This document shows positions 1-10,929 of a DNA stretch of 64,000 nt, in pieces. The DNA lies in assembly GCA_023053575.1 (NCBI GenBank), contig JAKZAP010000014.1:21354938-21418937 (forward strand). The letters are read 5' to 3'. How positions within the stretch are numbered: the stretch's first letter is position 1; each line of letters begins with the position of its first letter. The translations under genes were made by a program, and so were the position numbers. Under the pieces are notes generated by a model. That model saw only the letters and a list, made by a program, of their open reading frames with translations. It did not search any database and was not told the origin of the DNA. The DNA is from Branchinecta lynchi. Its lineage: Eukaryota; Arthropoda; Branchiopoda; Anostraca; Branchinectidae.

Positions 1-420
1 CCTAAAGCTTTTTGCTCCCATGCCAAACCATAAAACCCGCTTCTACTGAGAATGATACAAAACTATTAGACTATAGCAACTTTAGCCGCAAATAGAACCA
101 ATACAAAACGATGACCAATCACGTATACATGGTTTGTATCGTGACAATAGGGTCATAGGAACTATAAAATTGTCTCTATCTTTATTTTCACTCGGGTAGC
201 TTGTCTCAGACCAACTGAATGCTCATAAGCTACAATCCTATTTGCATAAGCTTAGTGAAGAAATGATTTCTTAATTCACTTAATTAATTTCTTTTGATAA
301 TTCTGTGAATAATTCCTGAACTCTTTCTAATACCAATTTAATTTAATACCAATCAGTTTTACTTTCACCTTACTAACTTACCTGGCCAAACCCAGCAGAT
401 CAGCATTAGAACTTAGCCTA
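1..420. other. Unassigned AT-rich sequence
   Basis: No credible ORF, repeat partner inside the window or RNA gene is visible here. Confidence 0.5.
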
Positions 421-442
421 GTCTGGTCAGTCTACCACAAAT

Positions 443-688
443 CCCTGATTTTTGGATACCTTATGCCAAACGCGGGATATCTCTAGCATTTGGCATAGCC
501 TATGCCTAACGCTGGATACCCTATGCTCTGAAATCAACCAATCAGAACTAACCTATAGTGAAATAGGTCAGGGTTAGAGTACCAACAGGTATCCAACGTT
601 TGGCATAGGGTATCCAGCGTTAGACATAGGCTATGCCAAATGTTAGATATATCCGGCGTTTGGCATAGGCTATCCAAAAATCAGGGGT
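443..688. repeat. Inverted repeat built on a TATGCCAAACGC motif
   Basis: The left arm (443 to about 535) and right arm (about 592-688) are near-perfect inverse copies of roughly 95 bp with a spacer near 55 bp. The arms are themselves short repeats of motifs such as GGATACCCTATGC and TGGCATAGCCTATGCC. It begins with CCCTGATTTTTGGATA and ends with its complement. A fold-back MITE is the simplest reading. Confidence 0.75.
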
Positions 689-697
689 TTGTGCAGT

Positions 698-1370
698 CTA
701 GTACACTAGCCCCTTTTCAGGCACGGTGCTCAAACGTCTAACACCATGCCTGGGTGCTAGACGTTCAAGCACTGTACCTTGGATTTCATGTGTGGTGCAT
801 GGATTTCAGTATACAGTGCATACATCAAAATCACAGTTTCTGTCATGACAACTGAGCACCAGCTCGGACAGGGCTGAAATTACTACCATGAATTAGAGAA
901 ATCAAAGACAATCCCTTATATATTTTTCACAACAAAAACAAAAGGGCTTGGCTGATGACAGATGTGAACAACCTCATTTCCTTTTCTACATAGTCAAGGG
1001 TTTTGCATGCAAAGTGTCCTGTGCCTCAGCTTTTTCTACCTAGCAGCCAACCAGAATATTGGCTCTTGGGGAATAGATAGGGAAAATACATGGAAAATAG
1101 ATAGGGTGCTGTTAGGTTTTTCATCTCCATCATGATTAGAGCCCTTTTGTTTTTGTTATGAAAAATATGTAAAGGATTGTCTTTGATGTCTCTAATTCAT
1201 AGTAGTAATTTCAGCCCTGTCCGAGCCGGTGCTCAGTTGTGATGACAGAAACTGTGTTTTTTCTGTATGCACTGTATACTGAAATCCAAGGTACAGTGCT
1301 TGAACGTCTAGCACCCAGGCATGGTGCTAGACGTTTGAGCACCGTGCCTGAAATGGGGCTAGTGTACTAG
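698..1370. mobile_element. Long-TIR MITE, about 670 bp
   Basis: Arms of about 235-250 bp (698-948 and 1138-1370) are inverse copies. They start CTAGTACACTAGCCCC and end GGGGCTAGTGTACTAG. The outermost CTAG may be a 4-bp target duplication or part of the arm; the sequence is palindromic there, so this cannot be decided. No transposase ORF is present. Confidence 0.75.
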
Positions 1371-1399
1371 AATGGGTTTGTGGTAGACTGAGTCTGGTG

Positions 1400-1853
1400 A
1401 ATGCTATGCTGTGTCACCTGAAAGGTTGAGGTGTAAATACTGTGGTTATAAATTCTACAGTGAGTTCTTTCTTGAGATGTCTTGAGAAACATTAGGTGAT
1501 AGATTTTTCGTTCATGTGGAGATTGATCGAGATACGCTTTTCTGCCTTTTTTGTCAGAAAAGATTTTCTATAGTAGTTTTGTAAGTCAAGTTTGGATGTC
1601 CACATCCAGTGGGTTCATCCTTCTGATACTGTGAATCCCCCATTGTCTTGTCCTGGTCTTGTCTTGGGGTTTTTAATCCTACTTCATCTTCTGACACTGC
1701 ATCCCTTCCTGAACCTTTACCTATCCCTCAGCCTCCCATACCATCTCAATTCCCAATTTTTGTTGTTGATGATACTGATATTGAGAAAATGTTTGTTACT
1801 ATTTTCCTGATGTGACAGTTGAGCGGGAAGAAGCAAAGCTTTTGCTGAAGTAA
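1400..1853. other. Unassigned stretch
   Basis: No repeat partner and no convincing coding region. The short ORFs on both strands look random. Confidence 0.4.
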
Positions 1854-1972
1854 GTAGCTGCAACCCTTCAGCATGCAACGCTGCCGGCCCTTTGAACCAG
1901 TTTTCCGATGAAAAGTTATGTAGCTGCAACCCTTCAGGATGCAATGCTGCCGTCCCTTTGAACCAGTTTTCT
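1854..1972 (+). repeat. 66-bp tandem duplication
   Basis: Two units starting GTAGCTGCAACCCTTCAG, at 1854 and 1920. A third piece in inverse orientation lies at about 2112-2145 (GAAAACTGGTTCATAGGG...). Between them are repeated GAAACGCTTT words. Confidence 0.75.
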
Positions 1973-2159
1973 AAGAAACGCTTTTGCAAATAGAAACGCT
2001 TTCTCCTGCAACATATTCTTGTGCGGTACGGTACGTTTTCTTTTGAAACGGATTCGCTAAAACGGTTTATAGGAGAAACGCTTTACTAGAAAACTGGCAA
2101 ATTCTGAAAACTGGTTCATAGGGCCGGCAGCGTTGCATATATAAAACACGTTGCGTTTT

Positions 2160-2552
2160 ACTTTAGAGTGTAATGATCATTTTTTACCCGGATATATAAT
2201 TAGTCCGGAATCCGGTTGTACCCGCATTCTTTTTAAGTCAAAATTTTATTTAAAGTTGATTAGATTTCTTTATAGGGATAAGGAGATACGCCGGCTTCGT
2301 TTCTGAATTTTTCTTTTTTTGCTGGACTAGTAGTTCGCTCGGAATTCGGGCGAAACCGCAAATTTGGCAGTAGTAAAGCAGGAAGTTTCGGTCAATATCG
2401 TCAAAATAGATATGGCTTATAGAGGTATAGATAGGTAGATAGAATAGCTGAACTCGGTTTTCTCTGATGATTAGCCTGGCGAAGACAAGACCAAATTGTC
2501 TGGATCAAATCTTAGATTTTTGGGATCCCATCGACACCTTTGTTCTTGTTTA
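2160..2552 (+). mobile_element. H1 (pearl/HINE-like) element, partial copy
   Basis: The copy carries two diverged 137-bp-type units (CGGACTAGTAGTTCGCTCGG) and the terminal block ending TTTTTGGGATCCCATCGACACC and then TTCTTG, followed by TTT. The microsatellite half is missing. Non-coding. Confidence 0.7.
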
Positions 2553-2806
2553 GATTGCCAGAGTAGTCCCCAGACCGTTCACCAAAGTACTAATTTGCCA
2601 TTTTTAGTTAGCCAGACGAAAATAGCCCGCTTCCTGTAATAAAGTAGAGGTATGTTTGTTTGAGCAGCTTATAAGGCGTTTTTGCTGTTCGAACCCACAG
2701 GCCAAAATCTACGGCAAACAGCGTGCAAAAACGCCTTATTAGCAAACATGCCTGCTACGGCTACAGTCCACAGGAACGTAAAAACGCAGCTAATATTCGA
2801 AGTCTT

Positions 2807-3275
2807 TCATGAATTGAAAAATGTCTTACCACTAGCCATACTATGGAAAGTGTACAAGCTGACCAAGACAATAATGTTTTCTTCAAGCAATACAATACAG
2901 GACAAACACAAATTTACTAGAAAATATAGGCAAATTTGAGGAGACTCCGAACATCATCGTTCTGCACTGACGGAGATCTTCACTACTTGGGTACACAGTC
3001 ATTAGTGCAGACTTTGTATAAGTGCTCCAGATCCGCTCAAACGTAGGGAGAGGACGTTCGATGGTGGGGTTGGCACAGCAGCAATACTGAATTGAAAGCC
3101 AAAGTCTGGATGCTGATTTCAAGTTCAGAAGATGCAAAATAAAAAAAAAGGCTATGGCTTTCGAAGATGAAGAGATGCTGCAGCTTGTGCCGGGAGCAAG
3201 AGCTGATAGAAGGGTTTTACAACAGAGGTTTGGCGACTTCGATCGAGAAATAAAACTGTACGCAACCAGTGAAAA
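2807..3275 (+). pseudogene. Repeat D, left half, with a coding-like segment
   Basis: This segment and 4982-5285 together match one continuous inverse copy at 8485-9120; the H1 element at 3276-4981 splits it. In one frame from about 3100 to 3275 a protein-like stretch is conserved between the two copies, including FEDEEMLQLVPGA and DFDREIKLY. The other copy changes only a few of those residues but has an in-frame stop and a shift near the poly-A stretch upstream. I do not recognise the family. It could be a retrocopied exon or a fragment of a transposon ORF. The H1 insertion falls in the A-run directly after the conserved part, so this copy is broken. Confidence 0.45.
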
Positions 3276-3737
3276 CAAGACCAAAGGTTTCGATGGGATC
3301 CCAAAAATTCAATATCTGATCCAGACAACAGGGTCTTGTCTTAGCCAGATCCAGTCTTCGCCAGACTCCTTGAACATTTTTACAATTAAAATTCAGAAAC
3401 AGATTAAGGCAAAATAGCTAATCACCTGAGAAAACCAAGTTCAGATTTGGATTCAGCATGTGTGTTTACCCCTATCATATCTGTTTTGACGAAAACTTCC
3501 TGCCACTTCTGCTAATTCCCGGTTCCGGCCGAACTCCAGAACTACTTGTCCGGCGAAAAAAGAAAGCTCAAACACGAAATCAGGGTATCTTCTTTCCCCA
3601 GTAATGAACATCTAATCAACTTCAAATAGAAATTTAGCTTATAACAAATTTTCCGATTCCAGCCGGATTCCGGTCGAACTATATGTCCGGGTAAAATATG
3701 ATTGTCATACAGGGACTCAGCATCTCTTCTTACCCCT

Positions 3738-4697
3738 AAATCGCTTATCTAATCAACTAGAAATAAAACTTTGACTTCCAACAGTTTTCCGGTTTTGGCC
3801 GGATTGCGGACGAGCTATACATGTCCGGGTAGAAACTTGTTTTCACATAAGTGTTCAGCATGTCTTCTTGCCCTAAATCGAACATCTAATCAACTCCAAA
3901 TAAAACTTTTAATTTTGACAAACTTTCCGGTTTGGGCAGGATTCCGGTCGAAATACTTGTCCGTCGAGAAAATAGTTTTCACCATCGTCTTCAGCATGTC
4001 TTCCTACCTCTAAATCGAACATCTAATCAACTTCAAATAAAACTTTTACTTTCAACAAACTTTCCGGTTTGGGCCGGATTCCGGGCGAAATACTTGTCCG
4101 TCGAGAAAATAGTTTTCACCATCGTCTTCAGCATGTCTTCCTACCCCTAAATCGAACATATAATCAATTTCAAATAAAACTTTTACTTTCAACAAGCTTT
4201 CCGGTTTGGGCCGGATTCCGGGCGAAATACTTGTCCGTCGAGAAAATAATTTTCACCATCGTCTTCAGCATGTCTTCCTACCCCTAAATCGAACATCTAA
4301 TCAACTTCAAATAAAACTTTTACTTTCAACAAACTTTCCGGTTTGGGCCGGATTCCGGGCGAAATACTTGTCCGTCGAGAAAATAGTTTTCACCATCGTC
4401 TTCAGCATGTCTTCCTACCCCTAAATCGAACATCTAATCAATTTCAAATAAAACTTTTACTTTCAACAAACTTTCCGGTTTGGGCCGGATTCCGGGCGAA
4501 ATACTTGTCCGTCGAGAAAATAATTTTCACCATCGTCTTCAGCATGTCTTCCTACCCCTAAATCGAACATCTAATCAACTTCAAATAAAACTTTTACTTT
4601 CAACAAACTTTCCGGTTTTGGCCGGATTCCGGGCGAACTACTTGTCCGATGACAAAATGGTTTTCACCATCGTGTTCAGCATGTCTTCTTACCCCAT
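3738..4697 (-). repeat. 137-bp tandem array inside the H1 element
   Basis: The word AAATCG recurs at 3738, 3875, 4012, 4149, 4286, 4423 and 4560, always 137 bp apart. An older unit lies upstream near 3598. The units from 3875 on are almost identical, which implies recent expansion or homogenisation. Because 137 is not a multiple of three, the overlapping 72-residue ORFs here are artefacts of the repeat. Confidence 0.95.
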
Positions 4698-4882
4698 AAT
4701 CGACTATCACATTAGCTGTTTCAAAACATTTTGTTTGTCCCTTAATTTGAATCCCCTCCCCCACCCCTAAATGTAGAGCTACAAAGCCCATCTGCGAACT
4801 TGACTGGTCCGACGACCCAACGAACCCTCACACCAAGTTTCATCAAAATATCTCATTCCCTTCGAGAGTTATCGTGCTTACA

Positions 4883-4931
4883 GACGGACGGACGGACGGA
4901 CGGACGGACGGACGGACGGACGGACAGACGG
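4883..4931. repeat. (ACGG)n microsatellite
   Basis: About twelve GACG-type tetranucleotides. The same position in other H1 copies holds shorter GTCY-type runs (5702-5728, 27866-27900, 43278-43302, 52005-52022). Confidence 0.95.
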
Positions 4932-4981
4932 ACAACTTTTGCGATGTCATAGGTATCCCTCCACTTACGTTTTGGGATCCC

Positions 4982-5285
4982 AAAAAGCCTTCCACATTCT
5001 GAAGAGATAATTTTTTCTCCGACAGCCTATGAATATGTTGAACCATTCAAAGTAGTTTTTCTACGGTTCTAACCCTGAAATAATTTGGCACCTATCCTGC
5101 TATTTAATTAACGGTGACTTTCGTTCTATGAATTTGTCCTAAATCAACCAGAACATCGAAAACTTCGAACGTAACGGATCAATAGAAACCCCCAATATAG
5201 CCTGTATTTAACAAGCGAAAAAGTATAAATAAAAATCGAATTTCTTTTTTTCGGTAGGTTACTCAGAGAAAATATTACATTGAAA
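4982..5285 (+). repeat. Repeat D, right half
   Basis: Resumes at AAAAAGCCTTCCACATTCTGAA after the H1 insert. It is the inverse of 8485-8740, up to the shared TTCTTTTTTTCGGTA end. Confidence 0.8.
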
Positions 5286-5508
5286 TATTTTTTTGTTTTC
5301 TATTTTTATTTTAATTGAAAACCAGTTATGGTTAACTTTTCTTTTGGATGATATACAATTAAAAAATCCTAGATTACCCTTTCTTTGAGTAAAGCCCTGC
5401 GATGTTCGTTTTCAGTGGGGTTGACTACCTAAGGAGCACTTCTCAGCATTTTTATACCTTCCGTCATGGGTACTAAGATAAATAAGCGAAAAAAAAATGT
5501 TTAAAGAG
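5286..5508. other. AT-rich spacer
   Basis: Nothing assigned. Positions 5400-5455 weakly resemble 34340-34400 (both contain TTCTCAGCATT...CCTTCCGTC). Confidence 0.4.
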
Positions 5509-5568
5509 CCTGACGAAGACCACTAAATATTACAATTTCGGGGGATCCCATCGAAACCTTTGGTCTTG
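5509..5568 (+). mobile_element. H1 3'-end fragment
   Basis: Contains CTGACGAAGAC, then GGGATCCCATCGAAACC and TTTGGTCTTG followed by TT. Only the last 60 bp of an H1 are present. Confidence 0.7.
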
Positions 5569-5658
5569 TTATCAAGGAGCGACAGTGGAAATTTGAATCT
5601 AAATATACATTAGCTTGACGATAAACTTAGGAGGAATCCAGTTATGATATTAGTTTTT

Positions 5659-7164
5659 GGGATCCAAAAACGTAAGTGGAAGGATACCTATGACATCGCA
5701 AAAGTTGCCCGTCTGTCCGTCTGTCTGTGAGCACGATAACTCTCGAAGGGTATGAGACATTTTGATGAAACTTGGGGTCAAGGGTAAAGTCAAGTTCGTA
5801 GATGGGCTCTGTAGCCTTACATTTAGGGTTGGGGGAGGGGGTTTAAAATTAAGAGTCACACACAAAAATATTTTTAAAAGCTATCGAGATAGTTGATCTA
5901 GAGATAAGGAGACATGCTAAATCCGAATATGAAAGTCAATTGCTTGCCGGACAAGTAGTTCACCCGGAATCCGGCAAAAACCGGACAGAAAATTTGTCGA
6001 CCAATTTTCGGCTATAGCAGTCCCTCTTCTTTTATTCTCGAACCAGTATAGCTCTGCGCGTGTGGATGACGGCATTCTTTGTTTCTTATATGGACGTCGG
6101 AGAGATCTAGTTTAATCGAAGGTCGAAGGGGTTGATATATAATGTTCAAATAAGGAAATATGTTGTTCAAGCGTGGACGTTGTTGAATGAGGATTCACTG
6201 GTAAAGTACAGGTCAAGCTCGTAGATGGGTCCTTTAGTCCTATCTTTAGAGGCAGAGGAGGGGTTTCGAACGTATGGTAAAAACATATGTGTTTTATAAG
6301 CTAATAATATTCACTGAGGGGGTAAGGAGGTCCGCTGAACCATATCTGAGCTTAGTTACTCTTGCTGGGCAAATGGTTCGTCACGAATTTGGCTGAAGCT
6401 GGAAATTTGGTTGAAGTTCAAAGTTGCTTCTGAATTCAATTGGAGATTCGGTATCGGGGCAAGGAGACATGCTAAATCCGAATATGAAAGTCAATTGCTT
6501 GCCGAACAAGTAGTTCACCCGGAATCCGGCAAAAACCGGACAGAAAATTTGTCGACCAATTTTCGGCTATAGCAGTCCCTCTTCTTTTATTCTCGAACCA
6601 GTATAGCTCTGCGCGTGTGGATGACGGCATTCTTTGTTTCTTATATGGACGTCGGAGAGATCTAGTTTAATCGAAGGTCGAAGGGGTTGATATATAATGT
6701 TCAAATAAGGAAATATGTTGTTCAAGCGTGGACGTTGTTGAATGAGGATTCACTGGTAAAGTACAGGTCAAGCTCGTAGATGGGTCCTTTAGTCCTATCT
6801 TTAGAGGCAGAGGAGGGGTTTCGAACGTATGGTAAAAACATATGTGTTTTATAAGCTAATAATATTCACTGAGGGGGTAAGGAGGTCCGCTGAACCATAT
6901 CTGAGCTTAGTTACTCTTGCTGGGCAAATGGTTCGTCACGAATTTGGCTGAAGCTGGAAATTTGGTTGAAGTTCAAAGTTGCTTCTGAATTCAATTGGAG
7001 ATTCGGTATCGGGGCAAGGAGACATGCTGAATCCATTTTTGAACTTTATTTTAACAGTAAAAAAATATTCAAGGAATCTGACGAAGACTGAATTGCCAAG
7101 ACATGACCCAATTGTTTGAATTAAATGTTAGATTTTTGGGATCCAATCGAAAGCTTTGGTCTTG
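5659..7164 (+). mobile_element. H1 element, near full length, with internal duplication
   Basis: Begins GGGATCCAAAAACGTAAGTGG after a T-run, then a GTCY microsatellite, a TGATGAAACTTGGGG block and 137-bp-type units. It ends GGGATCCAATCGAAAGC and TTTGGTCTTG. A 555-bp internal segment is duplicated head to tail. The leading palindrome has lost one C. Confidence 0.8.
5906..7015 (+). repeat. 555-bp direct duplication
   Basis: Copy 1 is 5906-6460 and copy 2 is 6461-7015. The only difference I noticed is GCCGG versus GCCGA near the start of each copy, so it is recent (or an assembly effect). Confidence 0.92.
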
Positions 7165-7289
7165 TCGTCGTAGGAGACATATAGGCAATATAGCATACAG
7201 GCTGAATAGCCTGTAGAGAAACAATCTTTGGAAAACATAACTTTCTGCTGAACGGTTCAAGATTTTTTCAAGGCCGACTTTTTGAACAT

Positions 7290-8030
7290 GTGCCGTTAAA
7301 AATGTGCCGTTCGACTACGCATCTGTGTAGGCTGGGGTGGCCCAAAGCACTCAGACCAGGGTGGGGGGGGGGGGGTGAGAGCCCTCATTTCAATGACTTC
7401 TGGATCGCAATATACGACTTGCACGTACAGACAAAAATTAACTGTTGCTACTTTGCGGCAACGGCGCACCTTCCCCGCCAACAAGTAATTGAACTGGTGT
7501 AAAACTAACTGCAATGGATTAACTATTATTCTTGTGGTCAAAATTTGTTGGTACATAAATTCACAGCCTCAGCTTTTCATTTTAGCCGAAGCCTGCACTC
7601 AGGACAAGTTAAAGCAAACGCCGCAGGCGATTTTTTTTTAAATCTGCCTTTGTCTGGCAAGATTTAACTACTCACCATACAAATTCTAGCCTTTAATATG
7701 TTTCAAGTTTCAAAAACTCCAGGCGTGGTCGCCAAATAAATGACATACCGTTCTTCTAAATAGAAAATACTACGAAATGCACCAGATGCAGAATTTTGTG
7801 AAACGCCGAGGAGCCGAGCGTCTTTTTACGATCCTAGTGACAAATAAAGAATAGCTATGAAACAACAAATCTGTCCGTCGAAAAAAGTGACAAAATAGTG
7901 GCCGTCGAAAATAAAAATCCGGATTTACGGACGTAATAAACTTTTGCTCTTCGACCCACAGGAGTTTACAGATTTAGACTTGACTTTCAATGTTTAAAAA
8001 GAGGCGGGTTTTCCGACGAGACGTAAGTTG
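7290..8030 (+). repeat. Repeat E, copy 1
   Basis: Shares long stretches in inverse orientation with 26040-26770. Examples are the block around CCCAAAGCACTCAGACCAGG, a poly-G run, the GCGGCAACGG region and the TAAAACTAACTGCAATG region. Neither copy holds a durable ORF. Confidence 0.7.
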
Positions 8031-8484
8031 CGTTTTTTTTCGGGTGTAGTTTAACTATAGTTTTGAGATACTTCTGTTTATGAAAGTACGATGTACCCTT
8101 TTATTTTTCCATTCGAAACACTGTACATAACTAGAGCAACAGTACTTCAGAATACAGTGAAACTACATCGACAAACTGCAACTTAAAACTGTTTGTAGAA
8201 TATGACTCCTTCTGTGTAAAAGCAAAACTCAATTTACAAACGAAACAAACCTTCGGCTTTTGACTGATAAAACCACTATACCTTTCGAAAATGCAGCTAA
8301 CACATCTTCATCTTCGACTTGCCACCAAATTAGGTACGAGTCTCAGTACGCGACAAAAGATGCTATACACAGCAATTGAAGAACTAGAAGTTCGCTTTCA
8401 AAATAAATTAAACAGAAAAAGAGATCATTTTCGAGTTGCAGGAGTGTCCTGACATTGTTATATGATAGACTTACCGAAAAAAAG
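8031..8484. other. Unassigned AT-rich stretch
   Basis: No feature supported. Confidence 0.4.
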
Positions 8485-9120
8485 AAATTCGATTTATATT
8501 TATACTTTTTCGCTTGTTAAATATAGGCTATAGGGGGTTTCTTTTGATCCATTACGTTCGAAGTTTTCGATATTATGATTGATTTAGGATAAATTCACAG
8601 AACAAAAGTCACCATTAATTAAATAGCAGGATGGGTGCCAAATTATTCCAGGGTTAGAACCGTAGAAAAACTACTTTGAATGGTTCAACATATTCATAGG
8701 CTGTCGGAGAAAAAAATATCTCTTCAGAATGTGGGAGGCTTTTTTTCAATGGTTGGGTACAGTTTTATTTCTCGATCGAAGTCGCTAAACCTTTGTTGTA
8801 AAACCCTTCTAGCAGCTCCTGCTCCCGGCACAAGCTGCAGCATCTCTTCATCTTCAAAAGGCTATAGCCTTTTTTTTATTTTGTATCTTCTGAACTTGAA
8901 ATCAGCATCCAGACTTTGGCTTTTAATTCAGTATTGCTGCTGTGTCAACCCCACCATCGAACGTCTTCTCCCTATGTTTGAGCGGATCTGGAGCACTTTG
9001 CCTGTATTTGCTAGTAAATTTGTGTTTGTCCTGTATTGTATTGCTTGAGGAAAACATTAACACAACATTAACACTTTCCTTAGTATGGCTAGTGGTAAGA
9101 CAATTTTCAATTCATGAAAG
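8485..9120 (-). pseudogene. Repeat D, uninterrupted copy (H1 empty site)
   Basis: Inverse copy of 2807-3275 joined to 4982-5285. At 8740-8746 it has a plain 7-T run where the other copy holds 1.7 kb of H1. The minus strand carries the coding-like FEDEEMLQLVPGA/DFDREIKLY segment, preceded by an in-frame stop. A long ORF on the opposite (plus) strand, at 8680-9048, is antisense to this and is more likely a shadow. Confidence 0.6.
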
Positions 9121-9640
9121 ACTTCGAATATTATCTTTAAACTTTTTGTTTGTTTCGAGGATGTCATAGCGACTTTCGAGATCACGTCGAAACAAGGCTA
9201 ACTCGTTTTTGGAACTCTTCTCGGCTTACCATCGGAAAGGAGTCGAGAAATCTGTTGAAACTGGAGTACACGGTACCATAGTATTTTTCCTGGAACAGTA
9301 TTTATAGTTGGCAATGATGCAAATTTCAGTAGGTTTACTAATTCAGAAATTTAGGAGATTACCGGAATCACCCTGTGAACGGTGTGAAACGTCCTTGAGC
9401 AAAATCAACGTATAGCTTCCCTGAGCAAAATTTAGCAATAATCCCATAGATTCCCTAAAAATGACCGAGTTCAGGTGAATTTAACACATTTTTTCTAACC
9501 CTCACCAGCCAAAATAGGCCGGAATTTTTCCCGACAGGCATTCTGGGGGAGGTGCAGTACCCCCCCCCCCCCCCCTTGGGATGCCCTGCCTGCAAGTGCA
9601 AAGGACGACTGTTATAGCTACTGTAAGCCGAAGCGAAAAA
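9121..9640. other. Unassigned stretch with a poly-C run
   Basis: A run of about 18 C at 9560-9577. No gene seen. Confidence 0.4.
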
Positions 9641-9782
9641 GACCAAAGGTTTCGATGGGATCCCAAAAATTTAGTATTTACAGACAATCAAGTCTTGTAG
9701 CGGTCCAATGGTAATCATCGGAGAAGACGAAGTTCAAATATGGATTCAGCATGTGAGTTTACCCCTATAGCCTGCGTCATAG
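9641..9782 (-). mobile_element. H1 3'-end fragment
   Basis: AAGACCAAAGGTTTCGATGG, GGGATCCC, then the ATGGATTCAGCATGTG block. The copy stops before the 137-bp units. Confidence 0.75.
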
Positions 9783-10235
9783 TGATTTCTTGATGATTCT
9801 GAAACTGAGCTAAATAATATTCAGCTGGAATGAATTTATTAAGTGATTTAGCCTTACGCCATTTCACAACTAACAAAGGAACTTCCGAGACCAAAAAATG
9901 TGAAACTGGCCGATGATTTCTTCTTCCGACATATCTGAAAGTCTACATGGTGGTATACTTAGTTGTTTTAATCCTCTTACGCGCCACTCGTTCTTTTCGA
10001 AGGTTCTAGTAATCTTTTCACCAGCGTCAGGAGATCAATGAATATTTAATTAGCAATGGCGGATTGGCGTTCAGGAATGGATTGTGTTCAAGAGATTTGT
10101 GGATAACGTTGGCTACCGTGAGGATTATGAGGAAAACAAAGGTAACAGTGTGCTCGTAAAAATCCGACCCATCGATAAATGATTGTGTCACCCACCTTCT
10201 CGGCCCACATGAGTCAAAGACTTTAAAAACAATCC
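9783..10235. other. Unassigned stretch
   Basis: No supported gene or repeat partner. Confidence 0.4.
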
Positions 10236-10495
10236 CAAAGAATAATAATAATAATAATAATTTATTAAAGCCAACAAAGGGCCATACAACAGTATTCATT
10301 ATTGCACTTAACTAACAAAATTGAACTTCAAATTACATACAATAAAATCACTTCTTTTTACCCTTCTATTATTATCCAAATTACCTCCGATCTAAACTTC
10401 CAGTATACACTTAAAATATTTACATACCGACCGAATTACCTGACGATTTGTCGACTTCATAATACCAGGAAATAGTATGGGCACCCCACCAAAAA
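10236..10495 (-). pseudogene. Non-LTR retrotransposon 3' end (relative of the 15.5-19.3 kb element), part 1
   Basis: Read on the minus strand, the last codons give GGVPILFPGIMKSTN, closely similar to the C-terminus of the RT at 15565-18069 (GGVLFPGILKSTN). After the stop there is a short 3' UTR containing CGGCCATACAACAG-like sequence shared with 15481-15520. It ends in an (ATT)n tail at 10238-10262. The coding part continues beyond an H2 insertion at 13281-13460. Pseudogene fragment, 5'-truncated. Confidence 0.8.
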
Positions 10496-10844
10496 CAAGA
10501 GCTGAAAGCTCATATGGCACTTGTAAGAACAGTTAGCATGTTTGTTAGATACGGTTTGCAGTTTTCAAGGCTGGACCTCTCTCCCGATATTCATTTCATC
10601 AGAAAATGGGCTTGATCTAGTAAATCTGAAATGGTTATACCACTCATTGAAAACTGATCTTCCTCCAACGATGATCGGATCGGGGGAGGGACTATATTTG
10701 CAAGCCAATCTAATAGAGTCCCTAACATGCCTGCAAAGTTTCACGGTCATAGCACATCTGGAAGTACCCTAACTCGTGATCATCGGAATCAGAGAAAACC
10801 CCCTCCAACTCCCCCCACTGTGACACGATCGGTCCTGTTTTGTC

Positions 10845-10925
10845 AATAATAATAATAATAATAATAATATATTTGCAAATTCAATGGCAGGCCGTTAAGC
10901 CTCTACAATGTATCTATGGCTTATG
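10845..10925 (-). mobile_element. Short non-LTR 3'-end insertion with (ATT)n tail
   Basis: (AAT)n followed by TTGCAAATTCAATGGCAGGCCGTTAAGCCTCTACAAT. Nearly the same 3' end recurs at 55846-55909. It is a severely 5'-truncated retrotransposon or SINE end. Confidence 0.65.
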
Positions 10926-10929
10926 CTTG

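Larger units (their letters stand above)
421..1399. repeat. Nested fold-back structure (outer limits)
   Basis: The sequence around 421-445 (GTCTGGTCAGTCTACCACAA) is the reverse complement of 1374-1399. Between these arms lie two further inverted repeats, at 443-688 and 698-1370. The whole block is therefore a palindrome within a palindrome, probably a fold-back element that took a MITE insertion. No coding capacity. Confidence 0.7.
3276..4981 (-). mobile_element. H1 element, full length, bounded by an empty site
   Basis: On the plus strand it begins CAAGACCAAAGGTTTCGATG and a GGGATCCC palindrome. It continues with eight 137-bp units, a block ending in (ACGG)n, and a closing TTTTGGGATCCC. It sits between AAAA and AAAAA. 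The inverse copy of the target at 8740-8746 has a single 7-T run and no insert, so the ends are defined to within the A-run ambiguity. Length is about 1.7 kb, non-coding. The architecture (tandem core, ACGG microsatellite, no TIR, short subterminal repeat) matches published pearl/HINE/DINE-1 elements, which are non-autonomous Helentrons. Family membership is inferred, not shown by a helicase ORF. Confidence 0.85.

Noticed and set aside
698..1370. piggyBac-like element based on the CTAG flanks
   Set aside because: CTAG is part of a palindromic arm end, so a 4-bp target duplication cannot be told from the arm itself, and no transposase is present.
3771..4770. Six overlapping ORFs of 72-96 codons with near-identical translations
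   Set aside because: They are readings of the 137-bp array. The period is not a multiple of three, so each unit restarts in another frame. This is repeat structure, not a gene family.
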